Assembly: GCF_047663525.1 (NCBI RefSeq)
Contig: NC_092592.1
Span: 24,919,001-24,983,000 of the forward strand
Reading direction: 5' to 3'
Source of the DNA: Anas platyrhynchos
Taxonomy: Eukaryota > Chordata > Aves > Anseriformes > Anatidae
Length of the DNA stretch: 64,000 nt
Position numbers and translations under genes: made by a program. Below the pieces are notes generated by a model, which saw nothing but the letters and a program-made list of their open reading frames with translations, was not told the origin of the DNA and made no database searches. Below, piece by piece: positions 18,411 through 31,600 of the stretch (positions are counted from its first letter, which is position 1; each line of letters starts with the position of its first letter).

Positions 18411-21400
18411 CTGGAGAAATAAAAAGCAAAAGATACAAACACATTGGAAACAGTTTGAAAAGTAAAAATCCATCTACTTCATTAGGTTTACTTCTATTTC
18501 TCTTTTGATCTTTGTGCTAATAAGAACCAAAAGGTTACAAAACCTGTGGTCTTAAGTTAAACTTCCACCATACAAAAGTAATTTCAACAAATATTACTTC
18601 ACAAATTGCATGTAAGTACTAAGCAAATATATTTTTATCAAGTATCATTTTAGCAAGAAACAGAGTCTACCAATTGCGTTAGAAGGGAAGCAAAACAAAA
18701 TTTGTACAAATCATTTGGCTCCAGGTTAAGTTCAGACTCAGTGAACGGGAGTCCTTTAGTTATCATCAAATTACCTGATACTGCTATTGTTAATCTCCAG
18801 CATCAAAGGAGTTTAAAATGAAATTTGTGAAATAAAATAAATTGAAACAACAATACTTTGTAACAATAGAGGTGATACGTACCCTCTGTGAACCCTGCAA
18901 AACACACATTCGCGGCAGGCCAGAGAGGAAAGAAAACACCATTAGAAAATGCCTTTGCATCCCAGCGCGCGGATCCAGCTGTATAAAACAGGCTGATGCT
19001 CGGCTGGTGGAACCGCGCCGTCCCTTGCCCCAGCCCACTCGCGGGGCGGCTGAAAGCTCGCCCTGACTCCACAACAGTGACAGCTCCCGCATTTCTTGCC
19101 CATGCAGCAGCAGCTTGGGAAGCCGTGGCTCCGACCAGCGCTCAGGCTCAGCCAGCAGCTCTGCAGGGTCCTAAGCATTGGGCAAGCACAGCCGTGGGCT
19201 TTCAGATGCTGGGGAGGGTGGCCCCGGCCCCAGCCCCAACCTCACAGCCCCACACTTACTTCTCCAGCAGCGTGAGGGCTGTGCTCGGGTTGACCCGCAG
19301 GTATTTGGAGGTGGCCTGCCCGTAGTCAGCCAGGTAGGTGGACCAGTCCCACACCATGAAGAGGTCCAGGAGCTGTGGGGGAAACGGCAGGTGAAGGAAG
19401 CCAGTACGTAGCTGCAGCCTGAAGCCCCTGCTCTGTGGGCAGGAGGCACCGGGCTGGGCCCTGGAACCCCTGCATCCCACACTGTTTTCTCTCCTGAGTG
19501 CCTTTCCCTCTCCCTCTCTGTGTCGGGAGGCAGCTGTGCAGGGTCAGCCCTGGGAGGGGATGCTCGTGGCTTCCCTCTCTGGTGGTCTGGGGGCTCGATA
19601 CACCATGGGCAGGTAGAAGGGGACACTCGCGGCTGGTGGTGCTCTCAGTACTTTAAGCCAGGGGGGCAGGTAGTCTCAATTAAGTGAATTAAACAACCCC
19701 TGGTGGACTCTCCATGGTGACTGATCTCCATGACTCAGCCCTGAGTGCTGGGCACACTTCTGGCTCAAACAAACTCAAGACACTTAAACTGGGGGGTGGG
19801 GTGCGTGTGTGTCAAAAAACCTCCAAGCACAGCCCCAGGTCTGGCTGCAGTTTCAGATTGGGCCTTTCATTCACGATCTTGGAGCTGCCATTCAGCACAG
19901 CAGCTCACTTTTATGAGCAGACACAATGCCTCACCTCTAGCAGCCCTCAAAGCCAAATCACCCCTCAGCCAGCCCAAACCCCTGACTCCCCCAGGACAGT
20001 CGTGAGACAAGCAGGCCAGGCACTGATGGGTGCAGGCAGCCCCGCTCAGTGGAGCCTTTCCCACAGCTATCCGCGGGCTGGGCCGGGCCCCGTTCCCAGA
20101 AACATCAACAGTAGGACACCCCCAAGCTTTCCCCCCTGTGTCTGGTGCCCCGCCTCATCCTGCTGGTGCTGAGGGCTAATGTGGGCTTGTTCTCAGGCTG
20201 CCCTGTGTTAGCCAAAGCTGCTGCTACAACGAGCGAGGGGAGCCATTAGCAGCGCTATGTCCCAGCTCCAGGGGCCCAGGGTGGCTCTGCTGAGCTGGGG
20301 CTTTAGGGCAGCCCAGAGCCCCTGCTCGCCCGGAGTTGGTGCCTGGAACAGTGAGGTGGAAAAGGACTGCCTGTGACAAAACCACTCTAAGAAACCTAAC
20401 AGACTATTGTGGGTTGTATCATTTCACTGTTTAAATAAAGAATCCTTGCCACTTCAAACATTTGCTTCTGCTGCCTCTAAGCCAAACCAGAACTGTTACA
20501 GCAAGGACACACTCTGCAGCTACAAATTTACATGGTTTCTGTGTTCCCTTTCTAACCCCCCTCTTATGTTCTTTTCAAATAAAGCATCTAATTTAAATTA
20601 ATTACTTTATAATTAATTAATCCTCCCATATATGTAATAAAATCTTTTATGAACACGCAGTAACATTTCCTGGCTTTATAACAGACTTCTGACATAATTA
20701 CTGCTCAGTCCTTCCAAAGTCCACCAAAGACCATTAAAAACCTCAATGACACCCCTAGCTTTACATTTTCATACCCCAATTGGGTGAAAAGCATATAAAA
20801 GGCAAGGAGCCCATTTCATTTTCTATTGACTACACATCCATGATAACTGTCAAGGTCAAATACAAGCAGTTCTTTCTCATAAAGTCCTTTCTCAGGATGA
20901 TCACCATCAATTCTCCTATTGATCTGGAGAGAAGAGAATATGCCTTCAGTCACTAAGCAAACAGACTTGGCCTGAGCTATCACACTCTGATAACTCAGGA
21001 ATTAGTGGCATTTGTGAAACCCATGGCCTCGCTGCTTCATGTTACTCACCACTTATTACCTGTGTTACACCAGTCAGTAGCGCCCAGCCACAGAGGCTGT
21101 GTACTATATTCCAAAGCATGATCAAAAGAGCATAAAGTAGGACAATCAGATGTGCAACACAAGCTGGAGGGACAAAGCTGACAGCCACAGGAACAAAGAC
21201 CATGTAATCTGGAGACTTCATGTTCCCTCTCTCTCACAGAGAAGCAAATGGAATGTATTAATAAATTACTACCAACTACAATGCCAATTGCTCCACATGG
21301 GAGAATACCAATGTTCTCAGCAAATCAAAGGTGAAAGATTTCATTTCTTAATCCCATTGGAACATTGATACTGATTGTGGATACATTCTAAACAAATTTT

Positions 21401-24400
21401 TCGGTGTCCCTTCAGCAACAAAGCCACCGATCACTGATAGTGTTGTCAAGTTCAAAGAAACTTTCTTGTCAATTTTGCATGAGTGATTTTCATATCACAC
21501 TTCCAGCATCTCAATCAGCCATCGGATTGTCTTGTGGCTCTGGGACATCTTAGTGCTACTGATGGTGGGGGTGGAAGATTAGACCTAATTTGTCACCTGA
21601 TCAAACACAGATAGGCATGTAGGGCTCTAAACAGCCCATGCAGTCTGCTGCTTTTCAACTCCTGAGGTAAAACAATGTCCTGAGAGAATATGAAGCACAT
21701 TCTGTGTGCTCCAAGGCAGTCCTGGCTCTGAAGAGTGAGCACTGAAAACACTATCAGCAAGGGGGATGTGCCCAGCACTTACACAGCTCCCTCTTTTCTC
21801 CGCACTTGGTCAGAGCTGCACACAACCAGCCTCATGCTAGTAAGTCTTCTAAGTTAAAGCAGCTGTCATGACATGTGGCAGGCCACGTGAAGGACCAGGG
21901 ACATGCAATCAATTGACACATGCTATCCTATCATAACTCCCTTCCCTCCTGCACACGTTTAGGGGCTACATCACGACAAATGTGCCCCGTTGCTGCAGTA
22001 AATGTGACAGAGGACCGCAGACATTGCTGAAGATTGGACTGCTGCTGTGCACAATTACATACTGTGTGTTTTGTCCCCCTCACAGCTGCAGTTCTGCACT
22101 GCAGCATATTGCTGTGCGTAATGGGCTTTGACAGCATGTACTGTACACTGTGGGTGGGCAAGAGCTGCCTGGTGTGCAGCTCCTCGGATCTGTGTCCTGG
22201 CCATTCATATCACCTGCATCTGGCTTGGCACTTGGCAGACGTACAGTCAGCGCAGGCACTTTGCGAGGGGACTGTGCTGGCAAGCAGCCACCAGCAGCCA
22301 GGACTGTCTAGCAGAAATGATAGTTCCTGGATCACCACACGTATGGGAAATAACTTCAGTCCTCACATACGCTTCCCTCTAGTGCCGTCACAAATTTATC
22401 TTCAATCCTCCAGCCATGCTGCAGAGGCATCAACTCCACAGTCTGCTTCAACTTCTGCTGCTTTGCTCATTTACACTGTCTTCTACTATAAAAAATGTGT
22501 GCCTTATATAAAGAATCTTTCTTTTAGATAAAAACAGAAAGACCTCTATTAAGCTGTGACTATCTTGATCACAGGCATATGATCTGGAAAACAGTCCATC
22601 CATTCAAAGATACAGACAAATATTTGGACTACTACATATAGTTTGAACACAATGAAACATTGGCCTACCTAATTCTTTGGTAGGTGAATATGATTCTAGT
22701 AAAGGATAAAGATATCTTGAACTTTATGTACAAAGACTCTTGAAAATAAAAGAAGAACAAGAAGATGCAAAAAAACTAAAAATCTTTTTTTTTTTTTAAT
22801 TCATGCAAACAAATAGCTACACTAAATTTATCAAGAAAACTAACACATGGCCAACTCTTCAATAGAGAATTAAAAAAAAAAAACACGCAAGTTTTTCCCT
22901 ATATTTTAACAGCCTTTGGTAATATTACACAGTATTCAAGGTGAAGATATAATGGAAATATTTTGTGGATTTGGCTTGACATGCTGATGTAACTCATACT
23001 ACAGAGACGTAATATGAGGGGTATGCTAAATTCCACTGAAATAAAAGAAGGTTGTAAATTTCTGAGGTTTTAAATATTGTGATTACTACTCATGTGGAAA
23101 AATAACAATTGTATCAAGGGCAAGTCTAATTGTATAAATATTAGTTTTGCCAAAAAACATATCAGCTACAATAAAACAAAACATTTTGGGGATATAAATT
23201 CAGGTGAGCTTGTTGCATGTTTTCTCAGTTGTAAGGTATAAGGTACAGGAGAATTTGCTGGTGCAGTGATAGCCCTTATTGTGGCAACTAAAATCAACTT
23301 GTTAGAGGCCAAATTAAAGCAGCATTTCCCCACTGCTGTTCTACCCACTAAGGTTGTTACTACTGTCACAAGAAATGAAAACATGATGTACTAGCTAGCA
23401 AGGAATAGTTCACAGTGACATGCACTGTATTAAGAGAAATACACGGACAGAGCAAATCCTGGCAATAAATATATTCCTGCCTTAAAAACTAGACAAAGTC
23501 TATAGCATAGCACATCACATTTGCACTGCTGGCTGCTATTTCTTCAGTTAGAATGTGCATTTATTGTATTTAAATTACAATAGAAAAAATGTTTATTTTG
23601 TACATGTATCTTTCCAAACTTAATGTGTCCAGGAAATACTTCAAACTGGACAGAAATCTTTCCCTTTACCCTCAGAGTCTGGAAGCAGTGCAACCCATTA
23701 GCTGTTAGAAAGCCAACCCAAGGAGCCACCTGATTGTTCCTGCATAGCATACTTACTCTGCTATGCAGAACAATTGTGCACTTGCACTCTCTTTATCCCA
23801 TAACAACCATGGAAGATAAGAGTAAGCTAAGACAGGCAATGTTATACCTGAGAATTTTATAATGAAGCAGAATATGTTTCCGTAGGAGCAGGGGAACTGA
23901 TTTTCAAGCCCTTCTGACAGGGAACAACTAACAAGAGTTTGCAGAGAAGTGTGTGTGTGAATCTTTACCAAGAAAGAAAGGAACATGAGAAAAGCTCTAC
24001 CCTCTCCAGTAGACCAGATGGAGTGTCCAATAGACTGTCCGCTTACTGACACTGACAAGGTAGATAAAGCTTGAGTGTCTTGTTGCTGTGTTATATTTGC
24101 ATTTTGAGTGATACCCTAAAATACTTGGATTTTCTAACTTTCTGTACATGCCTATGTATTTCCTAAATACCTTTTGCATGTCTAATGTAAGCTTTCTCTG
24201 CTTGAAATATACACCACTTGGGAAAAAAAGGTGTTTAAATATACTTACATACATAAAGCACTCTAGTGCTTTATGTAAGTATACATAAAGGCTGTTCCCT
24301 TTCTACTCTCTTACATCATGCAGATAAAATTGCTATTTTTAATCGTAAAAGTTTCATTTTAAACACAATGATATTATTGTAAGACATACTAAACTACTTT

Positions 24401-25639
24401 TCAGTCAAAATAAGTCCCACTTCAAGGACTTGATAGCTAATGTGGTTTTTTTGTTGTTGTTTTTGACACAATGCATTACGATACTGATGCCACGGGTATA
24501 AGAACATCTTGAGATTTCAGGGAAAATTTTAGGATTTTAAGATTCTGTTTCAAATGGGGCACTTGCATCTATTCTTCAAGAACTCTTGCCTTCTCCCCCA
24601 TCTAAGTGATATGGCCATGTTTGCGTAGAAATTAATGGTAATCATGTCTTAGTAAAGCTTTGCCTTAATATTACCTTAAGTCCTGAGTATCTCATCTGTG
24701 TTCCTGTATTTAGGCCATCTTGTAATTACTTGAGAATGTTATGCACTGAAAACTGTTGGAATCAACCATCCGGCCCTTTCAATGCTGTTTGAACCTCTGT
24801 CACATCCTTGGCTATCATACAGATGCCCTTTCCTTTTTACTTTCAGGCAACTGTCAGGAATAATCTTGGGAGAGAATGCAACTTTGGGAACTAGCTGTCC
24901 ACAGAGTCAACATTGACACAAGACAACGAAAGGGGCTTTGCAGAAAGAAATGGGGTCAGTGTCTGTTCGCATTTTTCTAGTATAACCAACACTATTGGTG
25001 ATGTCTAATTTAAAAGTATCAAGGTAGCTTAGTACAAGGCAGAATGGTGCTGTTATCTCTTCTGATCAAGAGTGTCAGCAAAAAGCTTTGGTTGTCCAAG
25101 TAGGCACCGGTGATTCAGCAGCTGGAGATAAACATGAGAAGTTGTGCACTCAGCATCCTGCTTACCTTCCTGTGAATCCCAATATTCCATCAAAAGAAAA
25201 GTAATTCTTATAACATATAATTCTTGGTTATGTCCTTCTGGGCCCCCTCTCCTTGCTCAAAAGCAGAATATTTCTAATGCTAAACAGTTTATTAACCCCT
25301 AATCACCCTGTTACTTCTGAATTTGATTGCATGTGTAATTACCTTTTGTCAGGTACAATTTGCCTGATAAACATGTCAGAACACTTGCTGCTTCGTCTGT
25401 TGAAACAGATAAATGCTGTCTTTCCACAGCCTTGGGGCATAATTAACAGGGGGAAAAAAAAGCAGTTATAAAAACACACAGAAGCTGATTCACTCCGGCA
25501 GGAGCTCCCAGCAGGCCGCAGCCAAGGCCTATTTCGTGGCCGCTCCGCTTGCCTGAGCGCTCATTGAGTTCAGCCTGCTGTGACAGGGCAACGGGGGCAG
25601 CCCTGAAAAATGGGGATTTAAAGCACGATTCCACATGAA

Positions 25640-25673
<34 letters not shown>

Positions 25674-28600
25674 TGATGCCCATTTCAGGTCAGAACAAAA
25701 AACAAAAAACCCAAAGTGAAGCCGCAGATACTGATATTGGGCCTTGTCTGCATTACATGTTACACGGTCACGTAGACTTCTGGGATGGGACCAGTAAAGG
25801 AAAAATCAAAAGCGGATCCAAACAAAATTCAGGAAAAGCAAGGAGGGCAGGAATTTTTTTTTCCCAACATCTTTGTGGCATCCGTGGACTCTGTTGATCC
25901 CTATAGTGTTTGCAGGTTATGCACCCACACACTATGGGGAATGCAAAAAAAGAAATCCTTACCTGACCTCTGGATAACCCAAACAGGAGATTAGCCCATT
26001 TCCAAGCAAAGCAGGTTGTCACACTGTTAGGCCAATTGCTTCTATTGACACTTTGCATAAACATCTTACACAGGGTGATCAGAAAGGACTGTTATGCCAT
26101 TAACGCTCTTTTTATTTTTTTATACCTAAGCCTTACAGAATAAAGGCCTTTCTGAGTAAGGGATAACAAAAGGGTCAAAAGGTCACAAACATTCTTTTAA
26201 GTAGGTAAAAATCTGGGAAGTTTAGATTCGTTGAAAAGTGCAAATTGGAACTTTCCTGAATCCTGCGGCATTCCAGCACAGACAGCTTTCTCTAATTTTA
26301 CTTCTATCACATTCATTAATCTACCTAATTGTGCATTTTAACTTTTACTTATAAATAAGCAAAAGCTCAAATCTTAATTTTAGGAAATAGCAAACTGTCT
26401 AATCTTCTCAGCTTATCTCTGATCTAAACAGATTTAGACATTGCCATTGAAATCCTCACGGGGAACAGCGTGAAAATATAGTGAATTTTGCTTGAAGTGG
26501 TACAGCTGAACAGTCTCCTACATACAGTTTTCACCTATAATTTACACCGCCTGTGGTTTGCATTGTCTACAGAAAAATATTCTATATTTTCCTTTGTTTT
26601 CTTTTTACTTTGATCAGAGATGGAAACAATCTCCCTTTAATAGTATAAAAGCCACCTGCTGGGCATTGCAGACTACAGCTAATTGGTAAATTCTTTGAAA
26701 TTTAGATATAATGGATTTTGACCTCTTTAATTAAAAAAATCCCAAAGCCTAGGACACTGCTGAGCTCTGCTAGGAAAGGATTGATGCTAACCATATACAA
26801 CTACAAGCTATTACAAATCTTTTTTCTATTTTTTTATTTTTTAAGACAGAAAACCAAAATAATATTACAATTTTTTCCTTGAGGATGCACAGCTAGAAAA
26901 AAATCACTGTGACTGCTATCTATGTACCATTTAAATTTTTTTAGATAAAATAATAACAAGTATACTAATAATACTATTATTAGTATTTGTGTTGGAATTG
27001 GGAGCTAAATTGCCCCAAAGATGAATGGGACTTTTTCGTTTTAAAGACAGCAAACTCACAGAAGCCATTCACAACCATCTCCTCAAAATTCCCCCCCCAA
27101 AGAGCTCATATTGTACTTACAGGCACCTTCTATTCAGAAGAACAAATGAGTTTGCTGACCAAAGAGGAAGCATGTCAACCAAAATTGTTATTTCGTAACT
27201 TCTGACATAGTATTAACCTTTCAATGGAGCTATAATCTCATCTGCTTGTGAACTCTAAGGCAACACTGTCTTCCTTTTGTTAAAACACTTATTTATACTC
27301 TGCCCAGTGTAATGGGGCCATGGCTATGACAGGGACTCAGTCTGCAGTAAGACAGCTACAAAACAAAGTTGTTTTTTTGTCTCCATTTCATGCACAAGTA
27401 CACACAAATATACATTAAACGGGTATACACTTATTTCCAATGAATTAATAAACAACCCTGCATGAATAGTAAGGTAACATCCCCATTAGTTCACAAAATG
27501 TTAGCTCCCTGTTTGTAAAAGCATGCGCTCCACAAAAACTCTTACTAGAGTGGAACTAAAATGTTAAGGACCAGAATCAGAACTGGACAAAGACAAAGCT
27601 TGTTCACTCTAAACATTTCCTGGTTGCAAAGGAACAACAGAAGTATTTTAAACATAGGTATCTAAACCTGGCTTACAAGGAAAAAAAAAAAAAAAGACAG
27701 CATTTGCTAACTGTAGAATAACACTGCACCAACGGAATGCAATTATCACTTCATCAGTTGGTGTTCTTTACTGCTGACAAATATCTTGTTAGCCTGGTTA
27801 GCAAGTCTGCCTGCCACTTGCCAAAATATTTTGTTTTATTTACTCCTGGTGACTAATTTTGTGAACGTGGTGAATTTTAAAATCCCCCCCTACTGATCAC
27901 ATAACTGGAATAACACACTTTGGTTTTGTATTTCAAAGTGTAAATTGATCTCTTGATCTGTGAATGTCTCCCTATAGTTTATGCTACCTTTTTTTCTGGA
28001 TTGGTAGAGCAAATGCATTTTCAAAGTGATGGTATGGGGATTTAGCTATGCAATTCCCATTAGTGTCAATGGGGGTCGCAGGCTAAATTCCTAGGCAATG
28101 CTTTGAAAACTGAGCCCCGGATTTTCAAAGGAAGGATAGTTTGTGTTAGAAAGGCAGTTTCTCTAAGTTTTTAAGCCACTGCATTAAAACGCTCCTTTTT
28201 TTAAATTATTTTTTATTTTTTAAGCACTATGCATGTACAAATTGTGTTTAAACTGGGGACATTTAAATGTTTACAAGAATGAAACAGTTTTATATTTAAA
28301 TGCTTACATCTGTTTCGAATTTATAAGTGAAAATCATATCTGTCACTATCTTGAATGTTGGGTTACAATCTTTAACACATGTGCGTAACATGTAAACTCA
28401 GCGGTTATGACAGCCAAACCGCTGGGAATTGTTGTTATGCTAAGAAAAAATGAGAACTTACTTGTTTTCAAATATATTCTTTACAACCTAAGTTCTCCCA
28501 AAGGGCAGAATACTTTCCTAAAATCTAGACCTTCAGGTACACTCTGACAGATGCCTGATCTTGTTATGTACATGAATATTTTTTGGCACTTGAAATGAAC

Positions 28601-31600
28601 ATAGTCCTGCCTGCAAAATAAAATGCACACTGTTGAGGACATGTGAACAAGCTTGTTGCTGTTATCATGACCAAAACAAACACCAAGACTTCAAGCAACC
28701 AAAGATGTAACTTCCCAAGAAAGTCACTCAAGTACAGTCACTGAGGCAAATATAAATAGCTAAGTCCCAAGCAATATAGAATGCAGCAACAAGTAATAGA
28801 TATTCAAAGAAGACTCGTTTGATTACAGTGTGAATGTTTATTATGAAGTGAGTTCTTCTTCATCATTAACGAATAAACTGGACTAGTAGCAAAAGAACTG
28901 TCTTTTGAGCCCAGAAACAGGCAAGTGTTTGAAAAGCAGAAGCCTGGCAGACAGTCAGGCTCCAGAGGGCACGGGCTCTGGCCAAATTGCTCCTGTCAAG
29001 CCCATCAGCCTGTACACGCAGTGCCTTTAGACAAAGCATAAAACTATGTCAGTGGTAAAATTTGTGTGGATTAAAAATTGCGTATTATGCAATATTTGGG
29101 TCCTTCACCAATTTTTTTTTGTTTTTGAGCTCCTGACGCTAAGGCGTACTCCTACCAGTAGCACGCAGGGAGCAACAAGTGCAGCCCCCAAAACAGCGCT
29201 TCAGCCTCTGATGTGAACGGGACTTTGAAAATATAATTTCAGTTGTTAGAATCGTGAAGTCTTTGATATATCACAGTTAAATTTAAAGCTGTCATTTTCA
29301 TTTTTCTTTTTTCATTTTTAAACACAGACAGGTGTGTAAGTAGTGCTTGAACAAGAAAACTTACCACAAACACTAGTAACTGACAAGGGAGTTTTTGCAG
29401 CACAGTTTATTTAAACTTAAATTATCAATAAACAGTTTTTTTAAATGCATGAGACTTATAACAGGCTTGCTTTCAACTATTTGGTTACCTATGAAATAAG
29501 GCCTTAAATGGCATGTTACTTGGCACAGTACCTTAAACGCATTTCTTGAGGACTTAAGCTATAATTTATCTCAGTTGTTCCTGTACAAATACATTTGAGG
29601 TATATTCAAAAATTTTAAAATCAAATGTCAAAGTTAACTAATTTAGAAACAGCAGGACTAGTTAAAATAATCTAACGGTGTAACTGGAATAAAACTTACA
29701 AACAAAACATCCTCCACAATGTGTTGTGGAAGTGAAGACACTTGTCCTATCTGTCACATTTAAAATTTAGCAGTAGCCATGTGAGTAACCCTAGATGTTG
29801 ACAATCTCACCAAACATCAGGATACATATTGTACCATGGGAAGTCATTTCCTGACAACTGCTGTTTTGAACTAACTAATCCAAACTGTCCTTGCATACCT
29901 ATACACCTAATGCAAAAAGTCAGGCTGTTGTACTCTGGAACTAAACATCTGTAGTGGTCTGTCCAAGTATAATTGTACCTTCATGTTTAAATTTCAGTTT
30001 GATTACTTCTAGGGTTGAAGGAAGGAGTTACAGAAACACAGTCTTGGCCCACCAATGTAAATGGATGCCTACAAGTAGACAAGTAAGCATGACACAGAGT
30101 CATGGCATCAGGCTTGCATTCACAAGGATGCAAAGATGAACCATGTTCGCCCTTTGTATGAAGTTGCAGCTTGCAAAACTGACCCAGGAAGCAGCTAACC
30201 TAGCTACTGAGAGTTAGCTATTTAGTGTCAGGATGAAATATTTCCTTTTCCTAGCTGTCAAGTTATTCCTTGCCATATTCACACTCAGACCAAAACACTA
30301 GATTGAATAACATATCTCAGGAAAATACTGAAATTACATTGTTAAAGAGACTGAGGCTTTCAACATTACAGGAGGATATACATCAGGTCTATAAAGTTTA
30401 TGAGCATCTTCCTGGCTGTGCAGCACATGGTCTCCACAGAGTTCAGTGATCTCCAGTGTGTACTGAAACACATCACCTCCAAAAAGGTAACTGCAGCTTT
30501 TATAGCAGGTACGGACAAATTGTTTTAATGCAACAGTTTTAGTAATTTTTGAATCTATAATTTGTTTAATTTTAAGATGTGCACAGTTCTTGAAAAGCAA
30601 CAAAACTAAATTTAAAAATCATAGTGCTCAGGACTCTTCTCTTGGCCACCTGGCCAACAAAGCCTCCAGCGTTTCACATCCAAATTAATGTAATATTCCT
30701 CTGAGGCTGTATTTGCTCTGCCTTTGGTCACTTTCAATGACTCTGTCTCAGAGCACCACCACCATACCATCCATGTTACATAAGGTCTACACTTCAGTTT
30801 TAAAGAACGTGTATAGCATACTAATGGTATTTGTAAGTGTAAAAAAATAATTATCAGCAGTAGCACAAGTAAGTTTCAACCAGAACCGAAATCTAAGGCA
30901 TAACAGACAATAAACCAGCATCTTTTTTGTTTGCATCCAGGAACAAACAAAAATCCAATGCAATCCATAAGGTACAGACGCTTACAGATGTGCTCACCAT
31001 GACTTTACTGTAAACAGATAATTATTTCTTCCAAAGTAGTGCATTCAGAGTATGCTTGCATACCCACCCTTCACAGCAGATGAAGTTACATCCCTTAGGG
31101 AAAGCTATACTAGACCTGGGAACCACTGGACAAGGAATTCCACAAGCAGTAGCTCAGGAATGTAAATATAGACAAGTTAAAAGCAAAGCCAAAATCACTT
31201 GACTAAAGTTTCCTATTCTTTCCTGGACAACCTTCACTTTCTTCTCCAGCTACCACAAGTAGTTTACTTCCACATTTATATCTGTCAGATGACTCAAAAT
31301 ATTTTGCAAACACTGCTGCCTATATAAAATCTTGGTATTTGTTTTTTTTGTTTGTTTTTCTTGTCTAGATAACTTGGTTTAGCAAAGGTCTCTGAGCCTA
31401 GTAAGTTGCAGTAACAAGAAACCTGGATAACTCAGAATTTGTTTTTGTTGGCTTTTGAAAAAGATCTTTCTTTTCCTGTTGTTATATTTACAAATGTTTT
31501 AGGAAAACCCCTGTCTGCTCAATGTCAATACCCAATTATTACTTCATTTCTAAGAAACACATCTTCCAGAAATTATTCTTAGAAGTTGATCCTTTTCCTT

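Noticed and set aside
21900-22540. 165-codon plus-strand frame as a gene in the EXOC6 intron
   Set aside because: Cys/Ser/His-rich random-looking sequence without domains; no splice or promoter context.
25968-26031. Possible exon with CAG/GTAAGG donor in the 23.5 kb EXOC6 intron
   Set aside because: The acceptor is poor and the frame required by the flanking exons meets a stop; no support beyond a chance donor.
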